Part shown: positions 18,384-28,033 of the stretch, piece after piece
Layout: every line of letters begins with the position of its first letter
How positions within the stretch are numbered: the first letter of the stretch is position 1
NCBI RefSeq assembly: GCF_902706285.1
Contig: NZ_CACSKD010000013.1
Location: forward strand, 62,001 to 126,000
Length of the DNA stretch: 64,000 bases
Direction of reading: 5' to 3'
Source of the DNA: Rhizobium sp. 18055
GTDB lineage: Bacteria > Pseudomonadota > Alphaproteobacteria > Rhizobiales > Rhizobiaceae
The notes under the pieces: generated by a model
The model's input: only the letters and a program-made list of their open reading frames with translations
Database searches by the model: none
Told to the model about the DNA's origin: nothing
Translations under genes and position numbers: made by a program

Positions 18384-20201
18384 CTATGCGGCTCTGCTCA
18401 TCTGCCCGCGTCCGCCGCGAACATCCTTCAGCCGGAAATTCGACAGCAGCGCCCGCAGCTGATCGCTTTCCTGCGCCAGCGTCTGGCTGGCAGCCGTGGT
18501 TTCCTCGACCATCGCGGCATTCTGCTGGGTCATCTGGTCCATGTGGTTGACGGACGTGTTGATCTCGTTGAGGCCGGTTGCCTGTTCTCGCGCAGCCGTC
18601 GCAATCGAGTTGACATGGCTGTTGACCCGGTTGACCAGTTCCTCGATCTCGACCAGCGCCTCGCCTGTCGAGCGCACCAGCGTCACCCCGCCCTCGACTT
18701 CGCGGGCCGAGTTGCCGATCAGCGTCTTGATCTCCTTGGCCGCATTGGCAGAGCGCTGCGCCAGTTCGCGCACCTCCTGCGCCACCACGGCAAAGCCGCG
18801 CCCGGCCTCGCCGGCACGCGCTGCCTCGACGCCGGCATTCAGCGCCAGAAGGTTGGTCTGGAAGGCAATCTCGTCGATGACGCTGATGATCTGGCCGATA
18901 CGATTGGACGAATCCTCGATCCGGTTCATCGCCGCGACGGCATCGCGCACGATCGCGCCGGACCGCCCGGTGCTGGTCTTCGTCTCCGCCACCATTTCGC
19001 GCGCCTCGCCAGCACGCTCGGAGGCAGTCTTGACCGTTGCGGTGATCTCGTCGAGCGCCGCCGCCGTTTCTTCGAGGGCTGCGGCCTGCTGCTCGGTGCG
19101 CTTGGAGAGGTTGTTGGTCGCCTCGCTGATATTGCCGGCGCTGTCGTTGACGATGCTGGTGGATTCGGCGATCGCCTGGATGACGCCGTTCAGCGCCTCG
19201 ACGGCCGTGTTGAAATCGGCCCGCAGCTTGGCGTACTCATTGCCGATATCGTCGATGGCCACCGTCAGGTCCCCGGCAGCCAGCCGTTCAAGCCCGGCAC
19301 CGAGCGCCCGGATGGCAAAGTCCTGCCGCTCGGCCGATGAACGCGAGTTCGCTTCGTTGCCGCGACGCTCCGCCTCGATCTGCTGTTGCTGCTCGCTTTC
19401 GCGATCCCGCATCAGAGCCCGCTCGCGCACGCTGTCGCGCAGAACCAGCAGCGATTTCGCCATAGCGCCGATCTCGTCGCGACGGTCGTGATCGACGATC
19501 TCGACCGTATGGTTGTCATCGGCAATCGCGTTCATCGCCACCTTCAGGCGCGATACCGGCAACGTCACGCTGCGCACGATGGCAAAGGCGACCGAGAGGA
19601 TGACGATGGCGCCGGCGAGACAGGCAAGCGCCGCCCATATCGCATTCTGCCGGTAGAGCGCCGCCAGATCGTCGGCGTAAACGCCGGTGCCGACCACCCA
19701 GCCCCAGGGCTGAAAGCCGACGACATGCGAGTATTTCAGCACCGGCTCGGCCGCACCCGGCTTCGGCCAGTAGTAGTCGACAAACCCCTCGCCGCTCTTC
19801 TTCACCGTGTTGGCGAACTCGACGAAGATGAACTTGCCGTTCGGATCCTTGTTCTGCGACAGGTCGGTGCCGTTCAGCTCCGGCTTGATCGGATGCATGA
19901 TCATCGTCGGATGCATGTCGTTGATCCAGAAATAGCCGCTGCCGCCGTAGCGCATCGCCGAGATCACGTCCTTGGCAGCCGTCTGCGCCTGATCGCGGGT
20001 CATCGTGCCCGCCTGCTCGAGCTTGTAATATTTCTGGAAGATGGCGATCGCGGTGGCATCCATCTGCGCCAGACCGCTCTTGCGCTCCCGCTCAAGCTCC
20101 GAATGCGAATAGTTGAGGAAGAAGCCGATGGTGAGAACGAGAATGGCCAGCGCCATGCCCACCAAAGCGTAGAGGCGAGTAGAAATCTTGACGTTGCGCA
20201 T
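18384..20201 (-). CDS. Methyl-accepting chemotaxis protein with single Cache domain
   Basis: 605 aa. TM1 spans about 10-30. A periplasmic sCache_2 domain follows, with GGSGYFWINDMHP and GWVVGTGVYADDL. TM2 is near 190-210, then HAMP and a cytoplasmic signalling domain with the hairpin tip EIAFQTNLLALNAGVEAARA. No C-terminal CheR-binding pentapeptide is seen. The Cache domain binds small organic ligands in related receptors; the ligand here is unknown. It is divergent from the cyclase gene. Confidence 0.95.
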   Translation of the reverse strand: MRNVKISTRLYALVGMALAILVLTIGFFLNYSHSELERERKSGLAQMDATAIAIFQKYYKLEQAGTMTRDQAQTAAKDVISAMRYGGSGYFWINDMHPTMIMHPIKPELNGTDLSQNKDPNGKFIFVEFANTVKKSGEGFVDYYWPKPGAAEPVLKYSHVVGFQPWGWVVGTGVYADDLAALYRQNAIWAALACLAGAIVILSVAFAIVRSVTLPVSRLKVAMNAIADDNHTVEIVDHDRRDEIGAMAKSLLVLRDSVRERALMRDRESEQQQQIEAERRGNEANSRSSAERQDFAIRALGAGLERLAAGDLTVAIDDIGNEYAKLRADFNTAVEALNGVIQAIAESTSIVNDSAGNISEATNNLSKRTEQQAAALEETAAALDEITATVKTASERAGEAREMVAETKTSTGRSGAIVRDAVAAMNRIEDSSNRIGQIISVIDEIAFQTNLLALNAGVEAARAGEAGRGFAVVAQEVRELAQRSANAAKEIKTLIGNSAREVEGGVTLVRSTGEALVEIEELVNRVNSHVNSIATAAREQATGLNEINTSVNHMDQMTQQNAAMVEETTAASQTLAQESDQLRALLSNFRLKDVRGGRGQMSRAA

Positions 20202-20521
20202 GTTTCCCCGGCAGTTCAGAACTTGATCATAGTCAAATACTGCTATGTCGGCCTTACCGGATCGTGAAGCTGGATTAGCGAATGATCACATAACGCAAGG
20301 TCAGGAGACGCCGGGAAATCTGGCCGGAATGACCTAAGATATTGGCAGGGTTCGATCTTGTGCCTTCAGCGACAATTCGGCCGATGACGTCTTATGAGAC
20401 TTTAGTTGCAGGCCTTTTTTCAGCTGTACCACGTCGTTTCTGGCCGGCGGTCGCGGCACGAACCCGACATCAGTATCAGGAGTTGCAAAACATCGACCAA
20501 TATCGGAAGCTTGCTCCTTGA
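20202..20521. other. Divergent promoter region, no gene
   Basis: 320 bases between the minus-strand chemoreceptor and the plus-strand cyclase. It must hold both promoters. I see no RNA gene, strong terminator or repeat; composition is AT-richer near 20225-20300. Confidence 0.6.
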
Positions 20522-21346
20522 TTGCGGGCCGCAAGGATATTGAGCGCGGAGTCGATTGCAGAACGCGACAGGGGCTTTGATCTGATGATGCCAGCCACGC
20601 ACGGCAATGCCGGCCAGAACAATGCGATCATCTGCCTGGGCTGCTGGGACCAGATGCATGTGCCGATCCCGATCCGCGGCCCGCTCGCCCTTCCCTTCCG
20701 CGCCTTCGGCATCACCCGCAGCAAGATGAACCCGAACATCTGCGAGCGGGCCTTCCGCTACGTCAAGAAGCAGAACCACGTCACCTCGAATGCCACCATT
20801 CTGTTTGCCGACATCCGCGGCTTTACGACACTGTCCGAGCGCATGGACCCGGTCCGATTAAGCAATCTGGTCAGGATATTCCATGACCGGTGCGCGCAGG
20901 CGATCTGGGCGCATGACGGCATCGTCAACAAGCAGATGGGCGACGGGCTGATGGCGATCTTCAACTTCCCGATCAGAATTGCCGACCACGCCAGCGCCGC
21001 CATCATGGCCGCCCGCGATATCCAGGAGCATTGCACGGAGGCCCTCGACAGCCTGAAATCCAATCTCGACGGCTTGCCGGATCATCTGCTCGGCGTCGGT
21101 GTCGGCATCCACACCGGCGATGTCGAGATCGGCGAATTCTCGAGCTTCCGCAGCGATTTCACGGCGATCGGCGGCGCCGTCAATCTGGCCGCACGGCTGG
21201 AATCCCAGGCCGGTGTCGGCGAGATCCTGATTTCGCCGGCAACGGCCGCCCTGGCAACCGAACTCGCGGCTGGCACAGAGGCGCGGATGTTGCAGCTCAA
21301 GGGTATTGAACATCAGGTCGCGGCACAGGTCCTGCTCAAGCGTTGA
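20522..21346 (+). CDS. Class III adenylate/guanylate cyclase
   Basis: 274 aa if the TTG at 20522 is used; an ATG at 20585 gives 253 aa, and neither has a strong ribosome binding site. The N-terminal 75 residues carry CLGCWDQMHVPIPIRGPLAL and a Cys-containing NPNICERAF. The cyclase homology domain starts at ATILFADIRGFTTLSERM with the first metal Asp. The second metal Asp is in KQMGDGLMAIF, and the transition-state segment is AIGGAVNLAARLESQ. It lacks membrane segments and is expected to be cytosolic. Adenylate cyclase is more likely than guanylate cyclase but is not proven. Confidence 0.87.
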   Translation: MRAARILSAESIAERDRGFDLMMPATHGNAGQNNAIICLGCWDQMHVPIPIRGPLALPFRAFGITRSKMNPNICERAFRYVKKQNHVTSNATILFADIRGFTTLSERMDPVRLSNLVRIFHDRCAQAIWAHDGIVNKQMGDGLMAIFNFPIRIADHASAAIMAARDIQEHCTEALDSLKSNLDGLPDHLLGVGVGIHTGDVEIGEFSSFRSDFTAIGGAVNLAARLESQAGVGEILISPATAALATELAAGTEARMLQLKGIEHQVAAQVLLKR

Positions 21347-21492
21347 GCAAGGAAAGCCGTGGCCGAATGAGGCATTCCGCCGCGCAGCCCAGATCCACCC
21401 TCACTTTGTCGGCAGCCGTGATTTCGGTTTGCGGCCTTATGCGCTACGCTCAATCGGAATCGCATTAAACACCGCTTGAAACAGGAGAGTTC

Positions 21493-21879
21493 ATGACCGA
21501 AGACCCCAAGCCGAAGGGCACGCTGACACTGAGAACGATGGCGATGCCTGCCGATGCCAATCCGGCCGGCGATATCTTCGGCGGCTGGGTCATGGCGCAG
21601 ATGGACCTTGCATCGGGCATTTCGGCAGCCGAACGCGCCAAGGGCCGCGTCGTCACCAAGGCGGTCAAGGAAATGGCCTTCGCACTGCCGGTCAAGATCG
21701 GCGACACGCTCTCCATCTACACCGAGATCGAACGCGTCGGTCGCAGCTCCATCACCCTCTGTATCGAGGCCTGGGCAACCCGGGCCCGCTACAACAAGAT
21801 GGAAAAGGTCACCGAAGGCACCTTCATCATGGTGGCGCTCGACGAAGACGGACAGCCGAAGGCTGTTCCCGCGGAGTAA
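21493..21879 (+). CDS. Acyl-CoA thioesterase (YciA-like hotdog)
   Basis: 128 aa, single hotdog domain. The N-terminal catalytic stretch PADANPAGDIFGGWVMAQMD contains the Asn-Pro and Asp of YciA enzymes. It hydrolyses acyl-CoA to free acid and CoA in the cytosol, usually with broad specificity. An AGGAG at 21483 supports the ATG at 21493. The following membrane-protein gene starts 4 nt after its stop, so the two are likely one transcript. Confidence 0.93.
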   Translation: MTEDPKPKGTLTLRTMAMPADANPAGDIFGGWVMAQMDLASGISAAERAKGRVVTKAVKEMAFALPVKIGDTLSIYTEIERVGRSSITLCIEAWATRARYNKMEKVTEGTFIMVALDEDGQPKAVPAE

Positions 21880-21883
21880 TCGG

Positions 21884-22471
21884 ATGCAGACAGTCGCGTC
21901 GCCGGAAGTCTTTCTTCACATCAAGGTTGTGATGGGGATGGTGATTTCGCTCAGCCTGGCGCGGCTGCTCACCGGCGTCGCCGGCATCGTCCAGCACCCG
22001 GCCAAGGGCAGGGTCTATCCCGTCCATCTGGCCTGGGCGCTGTCGATGTTCCTGTTCATCATCCATGTCTGGTGGTGGGAATACCGTCTGCAGGCTGTCC
22101 CGGAACTCAAGTTCGGGGTCTATCTCTTCCTTGTCTGCTTCTGCAGCCTGTTCTTCCTGCTCTGCGCCCTGCTGTTCCCGGCATCGATCGAGGAGTATGG
22201 CGGCTACGAGGAGTATTTCATCTCCCGCCGCCGCTGGTTCTTCGGAACGCTGGCGCTGACTTATGCGGTTGACATCGCCGACACCGCCATCAAGGGCCAG
22301 GACCATATCCAGTCGCTCGGCTGGGAATATCCCGCCCGCAACATCGTCTACATCATCCTCTGCCTGGTCGCAGCCTGGACTGCCGACCGCCGCTTCCACG
22401 CCATCTTCGTCACCGTGAACATCCTCTACCAGATCAGCTTCATCTTCCGGATCTACGACGTGCTCGGCTGA
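21884..22471 (+). CDS. Hypothetical six-helix membrane protein
   Basis: 195 aa from the ATG at 21884, supported by GGAG 8 nt upstream; a longer in-frame opening runs inside the thioesterase gene and is rejected. About six hydrophobic segments are present, including HLAWALSMFLFIIHVWWW and NIVYIILCLVAAW, with an acidic loop EEYGGYEEYF. No named domain is recognised. It follows the thioesterase closely, but a functional link is unproven. Confidence 0.75.
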   Translation: MQTVASPEVFLHIKVVMGMVISLSLARLLTGVAGIVQHPAKGRVYPVHLAWALSMFLFIIHVWWWEYRLQAVPELKFGVYLFLVCFCSLFFLLCALLFPASIEEYGGYEEYFISRRRWFFGTLALTYAVDIADTAIKGQDHIQSLGWEYPARNIVYIILCLVAAWTADRRFHAIFVTVNILYQISFIFRIYDVLG

Positions 22472-22551
22472 GGCCGGCACGGGAAGCGCAACTTTCCGGT
22501 TGCTAATCGCCGACTTTCATGCGACAAAAAGGCAACCAGGAGGTTGCCGAT

Positions 22552-22998
22552 ATGTCCGATCGCATCGAAAAGACCGTTGACCTGAATGCCCCTGTCGCCC
22601 GTGTCTGGAAGGCCATCACCGACCACCGCGAGTTCGGCGAATGGTTCCGCGTCAAGCTCGACGCTCCCTTCGTTACCGGCGCGGTCTCATCAGGCCACAT
22701 AACCTACCCCGGCTACGAGCACGTCCTCTGGCAGGCGACCGTCAAGACGATGCACGAGCCCACCCTGTTCTCCTTCACCTGGAAGCCCTATGCCGTCGAT
22801 CCCGATATCGACTACTCCGACGAGACCCCGACACTGGTCGAGTTTCGCCTCGCGCCGACAGCGACAGGCACCCGCCTGACCATCATCGAATCCGGCTTCG
22901 ACAAGGTCCCCGAATACCGCCGCGCCGAAGCCTTGCGCATGAACGACGGCGGCTGGGCCGAGCAGGTGAGAAACATCAAGGCCCATGTTGAACGCTGA
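22552..22998 (+). CDS. SRPBCC (AHSA1-like) domain protein
   Basis: 148 aa from the ATG at 22552, which has AGGAGG 8 nt upstream. It shows an START/Bet-v-1-like fold, with VDLNAPVARVWKAITDHREF at the N-terminus and TRLTIIESGFDKVP in the later strands. The family binds hydrophobic ligands or modulates chaperones; no specific role is known. The stop lies 14 nt inside the following ArsR gene, a pairing common in bacteria. Confidence 0.9.
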   Translation: MSDRIEKTVDLNAPVARVWKAITDHREFGEWFRVKLDAPFVTGAVSSGHITYPGYEHVLWQATVKTMHEPTLFSFTWKPYAVDPDIDYSDETPTLVEFRLAPTATGTRLTIIESGFDKVPEYRRAEALRMNDGGWAEQVRNIKAHVER

Positions 22999-23320
22999 TA
23001 TCGCCGCCACGCACAACGCCGCCGCCCTGTTCGCCGCCCTCGGCGATCCGACCCGTTTGTCGCTGCTGGCGACACTCAGCGACGGCCACCAACGCTCGAT
23101 CACCGGCCTGTCGGGAAATAGCGAACTGACCCGCCAGGCAATCACCAAGCACCTGAACGTGCTGCAGCAGGCTGGTCTGGTCGAAAGCACCAGGGTCGGC
23201 CGCGAAAGCCACTACCGCTTCCGCCCCGACCGGATCGACACGATGCGTGCCTATCTCGACAGCGTCTCGCGCCAATGGGACGACGCGATCGACCGGCTAC
23301 GATCTTTCGTCGAGCGCTGA
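22985..23320 (+). CDS. ArsR-family helix-turn-helix regulator
   Basis: 111 aa. Winged helix with AALFAALGDPTRLSLLATL and recognition region LTRQAITKHLNVLQQAGLV. There is no CxC metal-binding motif in helix 3, so it is not an arsenic or cadmium sensor. It overlaps the SRPBCC gene by 14 nt and probably controls this pair. ArsR proteins of this kind often repress their own operon. Confidence 0.93.
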   Translation: MLNADIAATHNAAALFAALGDPTRLSLLATLSDGHQRSITGLSGNSELTRQAITKHLNVLQQAGLVESTRVGRESHYRFRPDRIDTMRAYLDSVSRQWDDAIDRLRSFVER

Positions 23321-23347
23321 GCCGGCGCGTCAGACAAAGCGAAAGCA

Positions 23348-24520
23348 TCAGGCCCGCAAAAACTGCGAGCCCTTGTCGAAGGTGACGCCCGGAAAGATCT
23401 TCGTGGTCAGATCATCGGCGCTGACATCGAACTGTCGGTAGAGCATCGCCGCCGCAAGCTCGCGCACATCGGCGGTCGGCGTCAGGTCGCGCTGGTCGAG
23501 CAGCTGCTGATCGCCCAGACCCGGCCAGCGCCCCAGCATCCGCCCGCCATTGAACCCGCCACCGGCTAGCACCGCGCAGCCGCCGGTGCCGTGGTCGGTC
23601 CCGCCCGAACCGTTTTCGCGCACGGTGCGGCCGAACTCGGTCATCGCAAGCACCACCGTCTTCGACCATATCTCCGGCCCGAGCGTCGCCTTCAGCGTGG
23701 TGATCGCCTCGGCCAGGTCCTGCACCGGCCGCTTGAACTGGCCGACCTGGCCGACATGCGTATCCCAGCCGGTAATCGAGAAGCTGGCGATCCGGTAGTC
23801 GCCCTTCAGCATGTTGCCGGCAAGGGCTGCCACATCCGCAACCTTCTGGCCGCGCGGCCCGCCGGGTTCGGCCACCATAGAGGCGCTGTTCGCCCGCGTC
23901 GCCTCCTCCATCGCCTTGGCGAATGCCGGATCGCCGGCATAGAGCCGCGTCAGGAACTGCGTCTCGTCTCGCGCCGGGCCAAGGTTGGAATCCGACGCCC
24001 AGACATCGACATTGTTCGGCCCGGTCAGGATCAGCTCGGTCGATGTGTTGACGTCGATCGCCTTGCGCGCATCCGAGCGCGGGATCACCGCCAGCGCCCG
24101 GTTGAGCCAGCCGGTCTTCTCCTCCTGCACATGCTCGCCACCGGATTCCAGCATGTCCTGCCCGTCGAAATGGCTGCGCTGGTCGCGATACGGCGTCGAG
24201 ACCGCATGCACGAAGGAGAGTTCCCGGCTCTTCCACAAAGGCAGCAGATCGGCTGCCGCCGGATGCAGGCCGAAATACCCGTCGAGATCGAGCAGCCCGG
24301 TATCTGGCGTCAGCGCCAGCGTCGGTCGGAACGCGGCGAAGCCTGCATCGCCATAGGGCTGCACCAGCGCCAACCCATCCATGGCGCCGCGAAGCACGAT
24401 GGTGACGAAGCGCTTGTCGCCGGGCATGGCCGCAAACGTAACGGGGGTGAAAACAGGGGCTGCGGCGAGACAGCAGGCGGTAGCCAGAAAGCCACGGCGG
24501 GACAGCGTGAAATCATTCAT
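23348..24520 (-). CDS. DUF1501 domain protein with Tat signal
   Basis: 390 aa from the ATG at 24520 (GGAG 7 nt upstream); alternative starts lie at 24526 and 24565. The N-terminus has a twin-arginine motif SRRGFLATACCLAAAP, so it is probably exported folded. The body is an alkaline-phosphatase-like fold (DUF1501) with RGAMDGLALVQPYGD, ITGWDTHVGQ and MTEFGRTVREN. The role of the family is not established. It lies 10 nt after the DUF1800 gene, its usual partner. Confidence 0.9.
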   Translation of the reverse strand: MNDFTLSRRGFLATACCLAAAPVFTPVTFAAMPGDKRFVTIVLRGAMDGLALVQPYGDAGFAAFRPTLALTPDTGLLDLDGYFGLHPAAADLLPLWKSRELSFVHAVSTPYRDQRSHFDGQDMLESGGEHVQEEKTGWLNRALAVIPRSDARKAIDVNTSTELILTGPNNVDVWASDSNLGPARDETQFLTRLYAGDPAFAKAMEEATRANSASMVAEPGGPRGQKVADVAALAGNMLKGDYRIASFSITGWDTHVGQVGQFKRPVQDLAEAITTLKATLGPEIWSKTVVLAMTEFGRTVRENGSGGTDHGTGGCAVLAGGGFNGGRMLGRWPGLGDQQLLDQRDLTPTADVRELAAAMLYRQFDVSADDLTTKIFPGVTFDKGSQFLRA

Positions 24521-24530
24521 GGCCATACTC

Positions 24531-26117
24531 CTATCGGCGGTTGAATTCCGGCGATGCCAGGGCAAGCATCAGGCCGGTGGTCTTGTTCGGCGCCTGGCTG
24601 ACGATGCGGATCGTGTCGTCGCGCGCCGCATCGCCAAGCGTTGCCTTCAGAAATTCGCGGGGATCGAGCCCCTGCCCGAACTGCGCCGTCGCCCGCCGCG
24701 CCCAGCCCAGACGCTCGGCCAGCTGGCTGGCGGTGATCCAGGCCGAAAAGCTCTCCTCGAACCCGGCAGGGCTTGGCGGCAGCCATGTCGGCTGCCCCAT
24801 CCGTCGCAACGCACCCTGCCCGAGCGCCCGCGCCGTCTGCATCGCCTTGCGACGCTTTACCTTTGCCTCATTGTCAGCGGCATTCATCGACGGGCCATCG
24901 GCACCACCGGCGCTACCGCCCATCGAATTGCCGCTCATCGCATTTCCGCTCATGGCGTTATCAGGCGCAGCCGCCTTGGCGGATGCAGCAGCACGGCCCG
25001 GCCCGCCCATGGCGTCGGCGTCGTCATCCTCCTGGTTCGCCTGCAGGAAGCTCGCAACATTGCCATTCCCGCCACCGGCATTCAGCGCCCGCAGCCCTGT
25101 GACCACGAAGTCGAACGGCTGCCGCGCCTTGGCGCCCTCGTTGGCCCAGGCCGCAGGGTGGTCGAGCATCGTCCGATAGACAGCCGTGAGATCGCCATCG
25201 CTCGTCTTCCAGCTCGCGGCCATCGCGGTGACCAGCCCCTCGTCCGGCTGGTCGGCAATGAAATGCACCGCGAGCTTGCGACAGATGTGCTGCGCCGTCC
25301 TCGGATTGGCGGCGAGATCGTCGAGCATCGAGAGATAGTCGCCCGGCCGCCGCTTGGCGCCGCCATAGCTAATGCCCAGAACCTCGTGGCTGCCGGGCTC
25401 GGCAATATTGGGACGGAACATCATGTCCATCTCCTGCCGGTCGATCGTCAGCCCTGTCAGCACCATGGCGGCCGCCCGCACATCCGCCTGTGTATAGCCG
25501 CTGCCGGCGCCGAGCGTGTGCAACTCCAGCAGCTCGCGCCCGAGGTTTTCGTTCAGCCCCTTCTTCTGCCGCATGCCGCCCTTCGAGTCCGGGCCGAGCG
25601 ATTCCGCCTGGTCGAGATAGATCAGCATCGCCGGATGCTCGGTGGCGCTCCTCAAAAGGTCGGCAAACCGACCGCCTATATGCGGTCTGATCGCCTCCGC
25701 CTCATAGAGCGGCACCAGCAGCCGCATCGGCAGGCTCTTGTTGGCACTGGTGGAGAAATGATTGGTCCAGAAGGTCGAGAGCCGCTCGTAGAATCCGTTC
25801 GGCGAGACCACCGCCTGCATCAGTCGTGCGTTCGCATCCAGCTGGAAGGTGCGTTGCGCCTGCTTCTGCAGCAGCTTGCGCTGCTCGCGCCGCGTCTGGT
25901 CGTCGTTACCGCTCTGCCGGAGATCGCGCAGGCCGGCCTGCAGCTCGGCAATCTGTCCGTGCCGCTGCTCGATGCCGCCGAGAGGAAACGCCGCCGATGC
26001 CTCTGCACCCGCCTTCACCTGTTCGAGCAGATCGTTGCGGGTCTGCGGCACGACCTCCCCCGGCCTGAACCCGTAACCGAAGCGGATGGCCGCCATGGTT
26101 GGAAAGGAAAGACTCAT
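24531..26117 (-). CDS. DUF1800 domain-containing protein
   Basis: 528 aa. Starts MSLSFPTMAAIRFGYGFRPG, the family's N-terminal phrase, then a mostly helical body with FWTNHFSTSANK and GRELLELHTLGAGSGYTQAD. A low-complexity Ala/Gly/Met/Ser insert lies near residues 375-415. The family co-occurs with DUF1501 exported proteins, as here; its biochemical role is unknown. No clear signal peptide is visible. Confidence 0.9.
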   Translation of the reverse strand: MSLSFPTMAAIRFGYGFRPGEVVPQTRNDLLEQVKAGAEASAAFPLGGIEQRHGQIAELQAGLRDLRQSGNDDQTRREQRKLLQKQAQRTFQLDANARLMQAVVSPNGFYERLSTFWTNHFSTSANKSLPMRLLVPLYEAEAIRPHIGGRFADLLRSATEHPAMLIYLDQAESLGPDSKGGMRQKKGLNENLGRELLELHTLGAGSGYTQADVRAAAMVLTGLTIDRQEMDMMFRPNIAEPGSHEVLGISYGGAKRRPGDYLSMLDDLAANPRTAQHICRKLAVHFIADQPDEGLVTAMAASWKTSDGDLTAVYRTMLDHPAAWANEGAKARQPFDFVVTGLRALNAGGGNGNVASFLQANQEDDDADAMGGPGRAAASAKAAAPDNAMSGNAMSGNSMGGSAGGADGPSMNAADNEAKVKRRKAMQTARALGQGALRRMGQPTWLPPSPAGFEESFSAWITASQLAERLGWARRATAQFGQGLDPREFLKATLGDAARDDTIRIVSQAPNKTTGLMLALASPEFNRR

Positions 26118-26559
26118 CACCTGTCACCTCCATATCCCTTGGTGGTGACAGGCTGTTGGCAAAAACGTCGGAAATTGTGGCAAGATCGCGACATGGACAA
26201 TTTGTAATTCAAGGGCTTAGCCGATGTCGCCGCGCAAAATTCTGTTGCCATAGCATCCACACCGGGCGGCTGGCGGCCCTGCACCCGCGGCAGATGGGCA
26301 ACGCGACGCTGGCAGCTGTACGGAGGCAAGAGGGCCCGTGTTTTCGGAACGCGCCGATGGCCGTAGCAGGTACCGCCGAATTGACAGGTTTCAAGGCGCC
26401 CCCCTGCTATTGCCGGATTTATCTCAATCCCCTGCCTATCAGGCACTCATCGGCGGAACCTTTCCCGCAATGGACCGTTTGAGGCTGCACCAACAGCCAT
26501 GGCGAAACACGCTTGCGGCGGGCGGTTCCAGATCGATGGCCCGGCAGCGAGGATATGGC
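26118..26559. other. Intergenic region before the MFS transporter
   Basis: About 440 bases between the minus-strand DUF1800 gene and the plus-strand transporter. It is in-frame open from 26338 but lacks coding character and family match before 26536. No RNA gene or clear terminator was seen. Confidence 0.5.
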
Positions 26560-27795
26560 GTGAGCGCAAGTGCAAAAGATGGTCTCTCGGGTCGCTCGCT
26601 GGTAGCGCTCGCCTTCGTCAATTTCTTCCTCGCCGACGCCCGTGATGGGCTTGGTCCGTTCCTCGACGGTTTCCTTGCCACCAATGGCTGGAGCCCGATG
26701 ACATTGGGCATCGTCGCCACGCTCGGCGGCGTTCTCGGCCTGATCGCCACGCCGCTGTTCGGCGCCCTGGTCGATGCGTCTCCGCACAAGCGCCTGCTGA
26801 TCATCCTGCCTGTCATTCTGGTCACGGCAGCAGCGCTGTGGACGCTGGCGAGCCCCGGCAATGCGTCGGTGTTCGGCGGACAGTCGATGACGGCAATCGT
26901 CGGCGCGGTGGTCGGCCCGGCGCTGATGGGGCTCACGCTCGGTCTGGTCGGCGAAAAGGCCTTCCCCGACCAGGTTGCCCGCAACGAATTCTGGAACCAT
27001 GCCGGCAACGTCTTCTCGCTTGCCTGCGTCTACCTCGCCACCTCGCTTTATGGTTTGAACGGCGTCATCGGCCTGATGCTGCTGACGGCGATTGCCACCG
27101 TCATCGCCATTCTGGCGATCGACCCCGATCGCATCGACAACGACGTTGCCCGCGGCCTCACCCGCGAGGCAGACGATGGCGCACAGGGCCCTTCGACTTA
27201 CGCGATGATCACAGGCTCGCGCGGCCTGATGCTGCTGGCCGTGACCTTGCTGATCTTCCATTTCGGCAATGCCCCGATGAGCCGCCTAATCGCCCAGAGC
27301 TTCTCGATCCAGCTCGGCACACCGTTCCGCACGACCGCCATCGTCACCGGCGTTTCGCAACTGTCGATGATCGCCATGGCGCTGGCAGCGCCGTATCTCA
27401 TTCGCCGCTTCGGGCTCTCGTCGGTGTTCATCATCGCGCTTTGCGCCCTGCCCATCCGCGGCGCCATCGCCGGCAGCTTCCCGAGCTTCGCCTCGATCTA
27501 TCCGGTGCAGTTCCTCGATGGCGTCGGCGCCGGCCTGATCGGCATCGCCACGCCTGTCGCCGCCGAGCGCATTCTCGCAGGCACCGGCCGCTTCAACCTC
27601 GGCCTCGGCGCCGTCATGACCGTCCAGGGCATTGGCGCATCGCTGAGCAACGTCGTGGCCGGCTGGCTGACCGGAATGGGCGGCTACAGCCTCGCCTACT
27701 GGGTGCACGGCGGCGTCGCCATCTTCGCACTGGCGCTGTTCATCGCAGGCCGCGACGTCATCGCGCCTGCCAAAGCCGCAAAGGTCCGCACTTAA
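26560..27795 (+). CDS. MFS transporter
   Basis: 411 aa from the GTG at 26560, favoured by AGGA 6 nt upstream; an ATG at 26536 would add 8 residues. Twelve hydrophobic segments are present. The first is ALAFVNFFLADARDGLGPFL, and the loop between helices 2 and 3 reads GALVDASPHKR, a variant of the MFS loop motif. It belongs to a set of uncharacterised proteobacterial MFS permeases. Drug or metabolite efflux is possible but unproven. It is monocistronic. Confidence 0.9.
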   Translation: MSASAKDGLSGRSLVALAFVNFFLADARDGLGPFLDGFLATNGWSPMTLGIVATLGGVLGLIATPLFGALVDASPHKRLLIILPVILVTAAALWTLASPGNASVFGGQSMTAIVGAVVGPALMGLTLGLVGEKAFPDQVARNEFWNHAGNVFSLACVYLATSLYGLNGVIGLMLLTAIATVIAILAIDPDRIDNDVARGLTREADDGAQGPSTYAMITGSRGLMLLAVTLLIFHFGNAPMSRLIAQSFSIQLGTPFRTTAIVTGVSQLSMIAMALAAPYLIRRFGLSSVFIIALCALPIRGAIAGSFPSFASIYPVQFLDGVGAGLIGIATPVAAERILAGTGRFNLGLGAVMTVQGIGASLSNVVAGWLTGMGGYSLAYWVHGGVAIFALALFIAGRDVIAPAKAAKVRT

Positions 27796-27837
27796 ATCTG
27801 GCACCCGCGCTCCCATCCCCACCCCACACTCGCCTAT

Positions 27838-27916
27838 GTGGCGGGAATCCAGCCGATGAGCGCGGCGAAAGGAGTCTTCTGCGGTCACGGACGTGACCGC
27901 GCTGGATCTCCGCCAC
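27838..27916. repeat. Nested intergenic palindromic element
   Basis: Outer arms GTGGCGGGAATCCAG (27838-27852) and CTGGATCTCCGCCAC (27902-27916) pair at 13 of 15 positions. Inside lies a perfect 9-bp inverted repeat GCGGTCACG/CGTGACCGC at 27881-27900. It sits between the MFS gene and uvrB and resembles rhizobial REP-type mosaic elements; copy number in the genome is not visible from here. Confidence 0.75.
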
Positions 27917-28033
27917 GAGGGCGAAGATGAGGGAGGGGGTGGAGACGCGCCCTGCCGACCGCCAAACAAATCCGTTTCCCTTTTGTACTCTTACCCTCTT
28001 CCATTTCGCGCTGACTCTCTCCATATTCCGGCG

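Noticed and set aside
24381-26207. Long plus-strand open frame opposite the DUF1800/DUF1501 genes
   Set aside because: It mirrors two clear protein families on the other strand and reads as Arg/Gly/His-rich sequence without a domain; a GC-rich antisense shadow.
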